Virus record (IMG/VR): IMGVR_UViG_3300028569_000046
Location: 1 to 52,529 of that record
Strand: one strand, 5' to 3'
Length of the DNA stretch: 52,529 bases
DNA from: a virus
The notes beneath the pieces are model-generated. The model made no database searches, had not been told where the DNA came from, and was given only the letters and a program-made list of their open reading frames with translations. Position 1 is the first letter of the stretch. Each line of letters opens with the position of its first letter. Made by a program: the position numbers and the translations under genes. Of the stretch, positions 28,549 through 36,717 are shown piece by piece.

Positions 28549-29249
28549 AAAAAAGACTGAGTTCCAGAAATATTAATAGTGTTGTCGTGTGCGCAACTTT
28601 TACATTTAAAGCTTACATCTTTTTGAACCTTAGGTGTTGATTCAATAAAGCTTTCAATTTTGGACATTTGCGCACGTGTCAATGAATTGATAAATGTAGT
28701 TAATTCCGCTGGTGTTGATTTATCACCAGGATAAACAGTGTCTGCATCAAAAATGGATTCGATTGAAGCCATAACCACATTGTTGATAATTTCACTTTGC
28801 GGTTTTTTATCATCTGCAAGCAATGCCATATCCTTAACACGAATGTGACGCAAATTGATACCAACGGTATCCGTCAACATTACGGTTTTGGATGCCTTAG
28901 GATCAATTTTAACTTCAATTTCATCAATAACAATGCTGACAGGATTTGGTGTTTTACATTCTGAACATTCCAAATTTATCTCGGTAATTTCACCGATACT
29001 TTTAGAGCGAAGCTTTAAGAAAATATATTCAAGGTCATAACTTGTAATACTGTTAATATCAAGTTTTTCAAATGTACATGCACGAATAATTTCCTTCATT
29101 GCGGAAAACATTTGGATTGAATCATTTGATTCTTGTGCGATTAGTAGTATTTTTTCCTCCTTAACAAGAAATGGACGATATTCTACAATTTTACCTGTTG
29201 AAGGAATTGCGACGGTATATTTTGACGATTCTAGGATTGGTAATGGCAT
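28542..29249 (-). CDS. 26: baseplate hub/assembly protein gp26
   Basis: The 235-residue protein matches gp26 of T4-like phages. It has PFLVKEEKILLIAQES at the N-terminus, LTRAQMSKIESFIESTPKV near residue 190, and two CxxC pairs (CSEC at 95-98, CKSC at 216-219) forming a zinc ribbon. T4 gp26 is required for hub assembly. The gene ends in TCT TTT TTC GTA TAA, a perfect -1 slip site right before the stop, and the gp51-like frame continues beyond. It follows the tail-tube-like gene by 47 nt. Confidence 0.85.
   Translation of the reverse strand: MPLPILESSKYTVAIPSTGKIVEYRPFLVKEEKILLIAQESNDSIQMFSAMKEIIRACTFEKLDINSITSYDLEYIFLKLRSKSIGEITEINLECSECKTPNPVSIVIDEIEVKIDPKASKTVMLTDTVGINLRHIRVKDMALLADDKKPQSEIINNVVMASIESIFDADTVYPGDKSTPAELTTFINSLTRAQMSKIESFIESTPKVQKDVSFKCKSCAHDNTINISGTQSFFV
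28548..28554 (-). promoter_or_regulatory. slippery heptamer T TTT TTC
   Basis: On the minus strand T(28554) TTT TTC(28548) is in the X XXY YYZ register of gene 26, two codons before its stop. A -1 slip joins gp26 to the gp51-like frame. Confidence 0.7.
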
Positions 29250-29296
29250 AATGTATTATTTTGTTGTATATTATATATGGTAAAATTTAAAATCAT

Positions 29297-29887
29297 TTAA
29301 GCAAACGCTGACGGTAGATTTGTAGGGTTGTTTGTGGCCGGTGTGTCTGAAGGAACATTAATATCACCACGGTAACTAATTATTGGCACCCAAATATTAT
29401 ATGTAAAATCTACGGTTAATTTTTGCGTGGCGTTGGTTTGTGAATTATCCAATTCAACAGCACTCACAGATACTGGATATGCATCTATTAATTTGACTCC
29501 ATACACATCCTGATCCTTTTCATCAAGTTGAAAAATTTCTATTGTTGTTTTAAATGTAGAATCATAAGATATAAAATAATCAGGATCAACAATTCTATTT
29601 AACCATTGATCAAAAATTTTCTTAACATAATAATCATTTGTCAGATGAAAAACAACACTAACATCTTCATTTGCAAAACCTGTAGGTATTTTTATAGGAT
29701 TGCGATATGAACTAAATTCAAATGATTGAATTGTTTTGCTTGGAAATGACGCACTTTCACATAACAATGAAAGTGCACGCCCATTATCAGGAAATGCTGT
29801 TTCTGCTATTTCTATTCTAAAACGATTCTTTTTGGCAACTCCACCCTTTTGCTTAATTAATGCTACAAACTGTGCTATATTATCCAT
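29297..29887 (-). CDS. 54: tail-tube family protein, probably baseplate tube initiator gp54
   Basis: The 196-residue protein (KNRFRIEIAETAFPDNGRAL; CESASFPSKTIQSFEF; YRNPIKIPTGFANEDVSVVF; FDQWLNRIVDP) has the tube fold shared by gp19 and gp54. Position in the hub cluster next to genes 26, 4 and 48 favours gp54, which starts tube growth. gp19 usually lies next to the sheath gene, which is not in this window. Sequence alone does not separate them. A late box precedes it. Confidence 0.75.
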   Translation of the reverse strand: MDNIAQFVALIKQKGGVAKKNRFRIEIAETAFPDNGRALSLLCESASFPSKTIQSFEFSSYRNPIKIPTGFANEDVSVVFHLTNDYYVKKIFDQWLNRIVDPDYFISYDSTFKTTIEIFQLDEKDQDVYGVKLIDAYPVSVSAVELDNSQTNATQKLTVDFTYNIWVPIISYRGDINVPSDTPATNNPTNLPSAFA

Positions 29888-29907
29888 AATTGTAGAAAGT
29901 CCCTAAG

Positions 29908-30387
29908 CTATTTATAAACAATTTTACCAGGTTTCTTTTGCGCTTCTTTAAGCAATAAAACAATGCCTAATGATCGTAATGTATCTTCATGCCATACTTC
30001 AAATGTCCAACCTTTATCTTTTGCATATGATGCTGCGGCTTCCCATTTGGAAATATTTTTAGCATATTTCATAACCTCAAATAAAAATGCTTTTGTCTTT
30101 GCTTTTCTTTTAGGTTCTATTGTTTCCTTTTTAGGTTTGATTTCAATAAGATATGTCGCTCCATTTTTAAATGTAACTTTTAAATCAGGAAAATACAAAT
30201 GTTTTCTGTTATCTGTTCGGCATACATACGGAACAATTACTTCTTCACTGCTCCATTTTACCACATGGTCATTGTTATCCAACCAACGGAATGTTTGTCG
30301 TTCCCACAATGATCTGTATTCAATACGCATTGGGTTACCTTCATATTTTGAAATATTTTTTGGTGTAAATCTACCTTTGTATGTCAT
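29908..30387 (-). CDS. 4: head completion nuclease gp4
   Basis: The start at 30387 gives MTYKGRFTPKNISKYEGNP, the standard N-terminus of gp4 (T4 gp4/50/65); an ATG 18 nt further upstream would lie at the predicted transcription start. The 159-residue protein has the TnsA-like PD-(D/E)XK site: RSLWERQTF, YFPDLKV, and IEIKPKKE. gp4 finishes the head after DNA packaging. It is divergent from gene 48 and has its own late promoter. Confidence 0.9.
   Translation of the reverse strand: MTYKGRFTPKNISKYEGNPMRIEYRSLWERQTFRWLDNNDHVVKWSSEEVIVPYVCRTDNRKHLYFPDLKVTFKNGATYLIEIKPKKETIEPKRKAKTKAFLFEVMKYAKNISKWEAAASYAKDKGWTFEVWHEDTLRSLGIVLLLKEAQKKPGKIVYK
29909..29916 (-). promoter_or_regulatory. late promoter TATAAATA for gene 54
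   Basis: TATAAATA on the minus strand overlaps the stop codon of gene 4 and lies 21 nt before the ATG of gene 54. Confidence 0.7.
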
Positions 30388-30394
30388 ATAAATA
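30387..30394 (+). promoter_or_regulatory. late promoter TATAAATA for gene 48
   Basis: A perfect late box on the + strand, 19 nt before the ATG of gene 48. It overlaps the start codon of gene 4 on the other strand. Confidence 0.8.
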
Positions 30395-30406
30395 ACCTTA
30401 TACAAC

Positions 30407-30414
30407 TATTTATA
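30407..30414 (-). promoter_or_regulatory. late promoter TATAAATA for gene 4
   Basis: A perfect late box on the - strand, 19 nt before the ATG of gene 4. It abuts the start codon of gene 48. Together with the + strand box it forms TATAAATA-N12-TATTTATA. Confidence 0.8.
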
Positions 30415-31418
30415 TGGCATCACCGTTAATATATCCTTTGGAATTAAGAGGCACAAATAGACCTATGATGCGCATGAAATGCGGCAAGCCTAATGTTCCT
30501 AAAGTAAGTTCTACATCTGTAGGGCAGTCTGCTGGTATTAATCCAATTGAAATTTACGTTCCTATTCCCGTGGGGCTTACTTTTGATGATGGTGCATCAT
30601 ATAATGATGCTGAGCTTAATATTTTTGGTGGTTTGGCAATGAACGCTGCTCGAAATATAAGCGCCGGAACAGCTGCTGGTGGTCTTGACGGAGCGTTGAA
30701 AGGTGCATTAAAAACAGGCCAAGACGCGCTTGGTTCCGTTGGAACAAGAGATATTGTTGCAGGTGTGATAAAGGCTGCTTCAATTGGTGGAGTTGATAGT
30801 GAAATTACATCCGGTGTGGCCATTGGTATGGGAACAACATTAAATAAGAATGTTGTAACAGAATTTACTGGCGTTGGTACAAGAAATTTTTCCTTTACTT
30901 TCAAATTTGTATCCAAAAGCGAAGAAGAAACACTTGTTATTAAAAATATTATTGAAACATTTAGATCAAATTTATACCCAATAGGTAATTTTATTTCGTT
31001 GCAATATCCTCCCACATGGAATATACAATTTTTAAACGGTGTAAGTGGAGATGATATTCCGTATCTACCTAAAATATTTGAATGCTATCTTAAAGGTTTA
31101 TCGAGTAATTTTAATCCGAGCGCAAATGTATGGAGACGAGGCGGTTCTCCAATTGAAACGGATGTAACAGTTCAATTTATCGAATCACGTGCATTAACAT
31201 ATGAAGATATTAAAAGTTTAGAAGCAAGAGCATTCCAGGAAGGTGATTTTGCACGACTGTATGGAGGTGGAAATGAAAAAGCTATCAGAGATATAATTAA
31301 AAGTTCTGCAACAACATCTACCACCGTAACTCCTCAGACCGAGACCCGTGATGCTGAGCGAAAACCAATAGCTCCCGCTGGCTATCGCTATGATATGGAT
31401 CCTGCGGGCCTGCAGTAG
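30414..31418 (+). CDS. 48: baseplate tail-tube cap gp48
   Basis: The 334-residue protein has the gp48 pattern: PLELRGTNRPMMRMKC near the start, GTRNFSFTFKFVSKSEEE, ISLQYPPTWNIQFLNG and IFECYLKGLSSNFNPSANVW. gp48 joins the baseplate to the tail tube together with gp54. The last 30 residues are Thr/Pro-rich and encoded by unusually GC-rich DNA. A -1 frame continues for 20 more codons after the stop, so the C-terminus may be truncated by one lost base. Confidence 0.9.
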   Translation: MASPLIYPLELRGTNRPMMRMKCGKPNVPKVSSTSVGQSAGINPIEIYVPIPVGLTFDDGASYNDAELNIFGGLAMNAARNISAGTAAGGLDGALKGALKTGQDALGSVGTRDIVAGVIKAASIGGVDSEITSGVAIGMGTTLNKNVVTEFTGVGTRNFSFTFKFVSKSEEETLVIKNIIETFRSNLYPIGNFISLQYPPTWNIQFLNGVSGDDIPYLPKIFECYLKGLSSNFNPSANVWRRGGSPIETDVTVQFIESRALTYEDIKSLEARAFQEGDFARLYGGGNEKAIRDIIKSSATTSTTVTPQTETRDAERKPIAPAGYRYDMDPAGLQ

Positions 31419-31474
31419 GACCTGGACTCGGCACCGACCCTAATGCTTATAACCTGACCGACCTCTTCAAATAA
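31409..31474 (+). other. possible lost C-terminal end of gene 48 in the -1 frame
   Basis: From CCT at 31409 the -1 frame reads PAVGPGLGTDPNAYNLTDLF, then K and TAA at 31472-31474. It reads like a natural continuation of gp48 and uses the same GC-rich codons. One added G in the GGG run at 31406-31408 would join it to gp48. Confidence 0.4.
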
Positions 31475-31486
31475 TAGTTAAAAATT

Positions 31487-33538
31487 ATGTCTGTAAATTA
31501 TTTTAATAAATTCCCAAAAGTATTATTTGATGTTAATAATGATGGTAACTTTTCCATTCTTACCGATATTACAAAAACCGTTGACATTAATACGTTTGAT
31601 AATGATAGTGTAACATATTATACATTTCAAGAAATTGGCGACGGCGAAAGACCTGATAGTCTTTCTTATCGTCTTTATGGTACACCGCAATACTATTGGA
31701 CATTTTTTGTAATAAATGATAGTCTTAAAGCAGGGTTAAGCAATGCATGGCCGTTGAACAGTCACGCGTTTGAAAATATGATGGCCAATGAGTATGATGT
31801 TTATAGTGCAATTACATTTTATCCTATATTACACGCACCTGGTACATTGGATTCAAATGGATTTTTATCATCGGATAATGCTGTAAATAAGCGATCAGAT
31901 TTTTCCTTTGTTCCATTGGTACCAATTAATAATTTGTTAACATCTGTGGATGATCAAGATCAATATTTGCCATATTTGCGTTTGGTTCCCGCCACAGGTG
32001 ATGCACCACCATCCGCAAAAATATTAAAATATGACAGTGCCACGTGCCAACTTGTTGTTTATGATATTCGTGATAATGTTAAAACAAGTGTGCATATTAC
32101 CAACGGCGGCTCAGGCTATGCGCCTACACCGCCAGTGTCATTTGGTGCCGCACCAACTGGCGGTACCACCGCAACAGGTATCGCGGTTGTAGGATCTGAC
32201 AGAAAGGTTTCATCGGTGTTTGTAACAAATCCAGGATCAGGGTATGTCACACCTCCGTCTGTTACAGTTTCATCCGAATACGCAAGCTTAAATATATTTA
32301 GAACAAAAAACATAGGGTCGTTTTTTAGCCCACTGATAGTACCGGATACTGATAATCCGCCAACGGCCATCCTTCGATCGCGCATACCAGGCGCCGCAGG
32401 AAACAATATTAGAATTAAATTTAATGGATTTTCTGGTGGGCTGCATCTCGCCCCATTGCCATTGGCGAGTGTTACATCGGTTGTTGTTTCGGGAACAGAC
32501 ATTACAGTAAATTATTCACCAACTCAAAGTGCTTTAACTCCAGCTGTGGTAAAGGCCGCGTTGGAGGCCAACACTCAAGCAAATACTTTGGTCGAACTGA
32601 TTATTCAACCTATTAATTCTGGGCAATTTGGAACTCCCGCATCTTTCTGGCCAAATGTTTTTACTTCTTTTTCGGGTGAATTTACCACCTGTAATGTGGC
32701 GATTGATTCGCAAGGAAGTGTAATAAGTGTTAATGTTGTAACAAATTCCGATACATTATATTTGCCAGCGCCGACTGTAACATTTGGTTCAGCACCATCA
32801 GGTGGTACTACCGCAACAGGTATTGCAGTAGTAGACTCGGGAGGAAGTGTAACGTCAGTTGTTATAACAAATCCTGGATCCGGATACGTCACAAACCCTA
32901 CTGTCACATTTGGAGCAGCACCGGCAGGTGGTATTACAGCAACTGGAACGTGTGATGTTTCCAAACCTGTAATCTCCAGAGAATCGCTATTAAACGCCGA
33001 AAGCTTTAAACTGTTATGGATTAATCCATACAATCAAATTACGCAAACCGATGCATTTAATGCCAATGAAGCTCTTAAAGCACGATTTGTCACAGCCGCT
33101 TTGACATATTTTGAACCTATTGATAGATATTATTATCCCGGCCGAGTTTCAGACCCTTCGAATAATACGGATCCGACTTACGACAATAGTACTATAGGGC
33201 GGGAAAGATATATTTTTGATAAAAACTATTTAAAGGTTCCCAATTCCAATTCAAAAGTTTATTCATGGGAACTTTATAGAAATGCAACGGCTCAATATAC
33301 ATCAACTCAAACAGTAACTGTTGACGGTGAAACTGTAACAACAACAATTCCCGTTTCGGTGTATGATGTATTGTATCCGCGCAATGATACGCCTGATACG
33401 CCCCCACCACCAATTGGTGTTTTAAGTTTTTATGAAAAAGAAGAAAATGCCAATAGTGATAAAAGAAACATTAAAGTAATAAGACCTGAGGTTATTAATA
33501 GATTTTCAAAAACTTATTTTGATTTGTTAAATACATAA
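31487..33538 (+). CDS. 53: baseplate wedge gp53, enlarged by repeated beta modules
   Basis: Residues 1-105 (YFNKFPKVLFDVNN; TYYTFQEIGDGERPDSLSYR; LYGTPQYYWTFFVINDSL) and the C-terminal 180 residues (KLLWINPYNQI; FDKNYLKVPNSNSKVYSWEL) match gp53. T4 gp53 has only 196 aa. Here about 400 residues are inserted. They contain three GSGY modules (ITNGGSGYAPTPPVSFGAAP; VTNPGSGYVTPPSVTV; ITNPGSGYVTNPTVTFGAAP) and a GAAGNNIRIKFNGFSGG domain. These may decorate the baseplate or bind the host. Confidence 0.8.
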   Translation: MSVNYFNKFPKVLFDVNNDGNFSILTDITKTVDINTFDNDSVTYYTFQEIGDGERPDSLSYRLYGTPQYYWTFFVINDSLKAGLSNAWPLNSHAFENMMANEYDVYSAITFYPILHAPGTLDSNGFLSSDNAVNKRSDFSFVPLVPINNLLTSVDDQDQYLPYLRLVPATGDAPPSAKILKYDSATCQLVVYDIRDNVKTSVHITNGGSGYAPTPPVSFGAAPTGGTTATGIAVVGSDRKVSSVFVTNPGSGYVTPPSVTVSSEYASLNIFRTKNIGSFFSPLIVPDTDNPPTAILRSRIPGAAGNNIRIKFNGFSGGLHLAPLPLASVTSVVVSGTDITVNYSPTQSALTPAVVKAALEANTQANTLVELIIQPINSGQFGTPASFWPNVFTSFSGEFTTCNVAIDSQGSVISVNVVTNSDTLYLPAPTVTFGSAPSGGTTATGIAVVDSGGSVTSVVITNPGSGYVTNPTVTFGAAPAGGITATGTCDVSKPVISRESLLNAESFKLLWINPYNQITQTDAFNANEALKARFVTAALTYFEPIDRYYYPGRVSDPSNNTDPTYDNSTIGRERYIFDKNYLKVPNSNSKVYSWELYRNATAQYTSTQTVTVDGETVTTTIPVSVYDVLYPRNDTPDTPPPPIGVLSFYEKEENANSDKRNIKVIRPEVINRFSKTYFDLLNT

Positions 33539-33542
33539 AGCT

Positions 33543-34922
33543 ATGGCGTATGATGATACAGTGGTGCGAAATACACCAAAAGGAGCAATTGGTGAAGATA
33601 ACATATACCAAAACGTACCAGGTACATTTTATGTTCAACAAATGCTCATACAAAATCAAAAAGGTGTTGTTGTAGACTTACGCCCGTTGGTAACAAGTTT
33701 CTCATTGACTGAAGAATTATTCAGTCCTGTTATTATGTTTAATGCTCGCATACGAGATAATATTAATTTCTTTGAAGATTTTGCAATTAGCGGACAGGAA
33801 ATAATACATCTTATTGTGTATAAACCAAATAATGACAAAACCGCCGTTAACAAAATTGACATTAAATTTTTTGTTAAGGAATATCCAAATTATGTTAAAA
33901 CACCGCAATCAAGTGTACAAGAATATGATTTGATTGCCATTTCCGATTTTGGTTATTTGTCATTGCTAAAAAGAATAAGTCGCAGTGTAAAAGGTAATGT
34001 TGTTGATAGTATTGTAAAGATATTTGAAAAAGATCTTAATGTTAAAACCACAATTGTGTCACAACCGTGTACATCATCATTTGATGGAGTGCTTGTAATT
34101 CAAAGTCCTCTTAAAGCAATTGAATGGTTGCGACAAAAAGCATATGATTCGGAAGGATCACCGTTTTTCATTTTTCCAAGAATAGGTTCACCAAATATTA
34201 TTATTACATCGCTTGCAAACCTTTTTAGGAAAAAAGTGTATAAGGAATACAACTATAGACCTTATGCCAACGGTACTGGTCCAAGCAGTAAAGAGGCATA
34301 TATGGAGGCTGTTAAAAAAATTATAGATGTAAAAAGTAACATAAAGTTGGATAAGTTAAAACAAGCAAATGAAGGTGCTTTTGCCAGTAAAACGGTTGTT
34401 ACAGATTATGCTAAAAAATCATTTTTTGAAATAATATTTAACCGAGATAAAGATACAAAATTAAAAGCAAATAAGCTTCTTGAAAATTCACCGTGGGGTA
34501 AAACTCTTAATTTTATTATTAACGGTATAACAAGTCCGCCAGAACAGTTGACAGATATTGCTGATGCGAGTCGTACTACAATATCAACAAATACCAATAG
34601 TAATTCCAGCGGTAATCCAAACAGTTCCACTTTGCTGTCGGAAAGTTTAGGACGACTTAAATCATATTTGTCAAACATGGAAACATTAAATCATCAAATG
34701 GAAGTATACGGTGATTTTAATTTAAATCCAGGCCGCAAAATTGTAATTAATATTCCAAAATCTTGTAACCTTGAAGAATACAAAAAGAAAATTAATACTG
34801 GTCTTGAGGATGACAACGATGTTGACGAAGCACTTTCCGGTACTTATATGGTTGCGGTTGCCGTTCATACATTTTCCGACGGCGTGTATACAACATCAGC
34901 CAAAATAATGAAAGATCAATAA
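33543..34922 (+). CDS. 27: baseplate hub protein gp27
   Basis: The 459-residue protein has the hub pattern: QMLIQNQKGVVVDLRPLV, FSLTEELFSPVIMFNARIRD, GQEIIHLIVYKP and the conserved FVKEYPNYVKTPQSSVQEYD, then SPLKAIEWLRQKAYDSEGSP. It forms the trimeric hub cylinder that holds gp5. It lies between gp53 and gp5. T4 gp27 has 391 aa; the extra residues are a low-complexity linker (TISTNTNSNSSGNPNSSTLL). Confidence 0.85.
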   Translation: MAYDDTVVRNTPKGAIGEDNIYQNVPGTFYVQQMLIQNQKGVVVDLRPLVTSFSLTEELFSPVIMFNARIRDNINFFEDFAISGQEIIHLIVYKPNNDKTAVNKIDIKFFVKEYPNYVKTPQSSVQEYDLIAISDFGYLSLLKRISRSVKGNVVDSIVKIFEKDLNVKTTIVSQPCTSSFDGVLVIQSPLKAIEWLRQKAYDSEGSPFFIFPRIGSPNIIITSLANLFRKKVYKEYNYRPYANGTGPSSKEAYMEAVKKIIDVKSNIKLDKLKQANEGAFASKTVVTDYAKKSFFEIIFNRDKDTKLKANKLLENSPWGKTLNFIINGITSPPEQLTDIADASRTTISTNTNSNSSGNPNSSTLLSESLGRLKSYLSNMETLNHQMEVYGDFNLNPGRKIVINIPKSCNLEEYKKKINTGLEDDNDVDEALSGTYMVAVAVHTFSDGVYTTSAKIMKDQ

Positions 34923-34925
34923 AGT

Positions 34926-35918
34926 ATGACAATTACAACATGGTTTACAGCAGTTGTTGAAGATGTATCAGATCCTACAAACAGCGGTCGTGTGCGCATC
35001 CGTTGCCTAGGTTTTCATAATGATGATAAGGCGGAACTTCCCACCGAAGATTTGCCGTGGGCCACATGTTTATTGCCTGTGACTAGTGCAAGTATATTAG
35101 GTGTTGGTATTAGTGCAACCGGGTTGGTTCCTGGAAGTTGGGTATTTGGATTTTTCCGTGATGGAGCTGAAATGCAAGATCCGGTAGTATTAAGCAGTAT
35201 CGCATCTTCTTCTGATGTTGTTGGTTATGATAATGGGCTTGGTGCATTTGACGGTGTTGGGTTTAAAGATCCTTATGGTTCATATGGCTTAGGCGGTGGG
35301 TATGATATTCCAGGTGCAGCGACCAGTGGTGCGCAAAGTGGAGGTCTTTCAACTTATGGAGGTTTTGCAGTAGGTCAAAGTGGCGTTTTATCTTCGATGG
35401 AAAATCCTCCTCCACCACCAAATGTTGCGGGTGGTGTACGAGAAAAATTAGTAGCAATTGCAAAAAGCAGAATTGGTAATACATACGAAACATCGAAACA
35501 TCAAGGACCTGGAATTGCTGAATTGTGGAGCTCCACAACCTTTCCCGGTGGTTATAGTGCTCGTCAGCCATGGTGTGCCGCATTTGCATCTTGGTGTGTT
35601 CAACAAACTGGAGTATTACCTGATGATATTAGACCAAAAAGTGCGGCCGCGTTTCGTGGTGGTGGTTATGAATCTTGGGCGCGATCAAACCCTTCGGTTG
35701 CAAAACTTATAGTAAACCCAAGAACAATTAATGCAGGAGATCTTGTTATATTTAGTTTTAGCCACATTGGTGTTGCATCAACAAATAGTGACTCAAACGG
35801 TTCTTTTAAATGCGTTGAAGGTAATACAAGGTCCGCAGGAAGCAGAAAAGGTAATGGTGTTTACGAAAAAACAAGATCAATTAAAAGCGTGCGAAGTGTT
35901 GCAGCTTTTATTATTTAA
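34926..35918 (+). CDS. 5: baseplate hub lysin gp5 N-part: OB fold plus CHAP-like amidase
   Basis: Residues 1-95 are the gp5/VgrG-type OB fold (SGRVRIRCLGF; ELPTEDLPWATCLLPVTSAS; LVPGSWVFGFFRDGAEMQDP). A Gly/Ser-rich linker follows to about 170. Residues 175-330 form a CHAP/NlpC-type domain with QPWCAAFASWC (Cys217), SHIGVAS (His280) and VEGNT (Asn300). T4 gp5 has a lysozyme domain here, so the phage uses a different peptidoglycan enzyme. The beta-helix needle is encoded by the next gene. Confidence 0.85.
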   Translation: MTITTWFTAVVEDVSDPTNSGRVRIRCLGFHNDDKAELPTEDLPWATCLLPVTSASILGVGISATGLVPGSWVFGFFRDGAEMQDPVVLSSIASSSDVVGYDNGLGAFDGVGFKDPYGSYGLGGGYDIPGAATSGAQSGGLSTYGGFAVGQSGVLSSMENPPPPPNVAGGVREKLVAIAKSRIGNTYETSKHQGPGIAELWSSTTFPGGYSARQPWCAAFASWCVQQTGVLPDDIRPKSAAAFRGGGYESWARSNPSVAKLIVNPRTINAGDLVIFSFSHIGVASTNSDSNGSFKCVEGNTRSAGSRKGNGVYEKTRSIKSVRSVAAFII

Positions 35919-35924
35919 TAAATA
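35917..35924 (+). promoter_or_regulatory. late-promoter-like AATAAATA box
   Basis: AATAAATA overlaps the stop of gene 5 and lies 8 nt before the ATG of the needle gene. Confidence 0.4.
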
Positions 35925-35932
35925 CCAATACT

Positions 35933-36715
35933 ATGGCAAATGAATGGTCAGCTCCGGTGGCTAAAGGTGATTCGGTTTATCCTTACAACAGTGTAACTCA
36001 AACAAGAGCAGGTCACATTTTTGAAGTTGATGATACTCTTGGCAATGAACGAATATACCGTAAACACAAATCAGGTACAAGCGAAGAAATTAACGCAAAC
36101 GGTGAGCACACGCTGACAATTCTTGCCAATGGTTATAGAGTTGTGCTGGGTGATGATCATATGACTGTTAGCGGCAATGTGCAAATTACTGTAATGGGTG
36201 ATTGCAACACTGTTGTCAATGGCAATTATAATGTTGAAGTTAATGGTGATTATAATGAAACAATAAAGGGAACCAAAAGAACAAAAGTCGGAGCTCAAAT
36301 GCTTGCAGAAGTGACTGATGAGTATGCAATGAATATTGGCGGCGCTCAAAAAATTACAGTTCAAGGTGACCATAAACATACTGTAAACGGTGCAAGCGAA
36401 ACTTTTATAGGCGCGAGCAATAAATTGGAAATTCATGGCAACAGCAAAAGTGATGTTTATGGCGCCAATGAAATTACTGTTACAGGTGATAATAATACTC
36501 TTATAATAGGGTCAAATAAAACTGTCGCAAATCAAACCATATGGAGAAGTGCACAAGGAACGATAATTTCCGCAGGTTCATCTTTGGTTACAACAAGCAC
36601 TGGCGCAACAACAATTAACAGTGCAAACTTTACAAGTAAAAGCAAAGGTTCAACAACACTTGACAGTTCCGGTGCTGTTCAAATTAAAGGATCAACAATC
36701 AATTTGGATAATTAA
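35933..36715 (+). CDS. beta-helix spike needle (gp5 C-terminal domain as separate gene)
   Basis: The 260-residue protein is made of short repeats typical of the gp5C/VgrG triple beta-helix (VTVMGD, VVNGNYNVEVNGDYNE, ITVQGDHKHTVNGASETF, LEIHGNSKSDVYGANEI). The N-terminus (VAKGDSVYPYNSVTQTRAGH then FEVDDTLGNERI) matches the segment that enters the needle. It should sit under the OB domain of gp5 and carry the PAAR tip. In T4 this is one protein that is cut after assembly. Confidence 0.85.
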   Translation: MANEWSAPVAKGDSVYPYNSVTQTRAGHIFEVDDTLGNERIYRKHKSGTSEEINANGEHTLTILANGYRVVLGDDHMTVSGNVQITVMGDCNTVVNGNYNVEVNGDYNETIKGTKRTKVGAQMLAEVTDEYAMNIGGAQKITVQGDHKHTVNGASETFIGASNKLEIHGNSKSDVYGANEITVTGDNNTLIIGSNKTVANQTIWRSAQGTIISAGSSLVTTSTGATTINSANFTSKSKGSTTLDSSGAVQIKGSTINLDN

Positions 36716-36717
36716 AT

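Noticed and set aside
29297-29887. Naming the tube-family gene as gp19 (main tail tube)
   Set aside because: The fold is shared, but its place among hub genes 26, 4 and 48 and the absence of the sheath gene favour gp54. The choice remains open.
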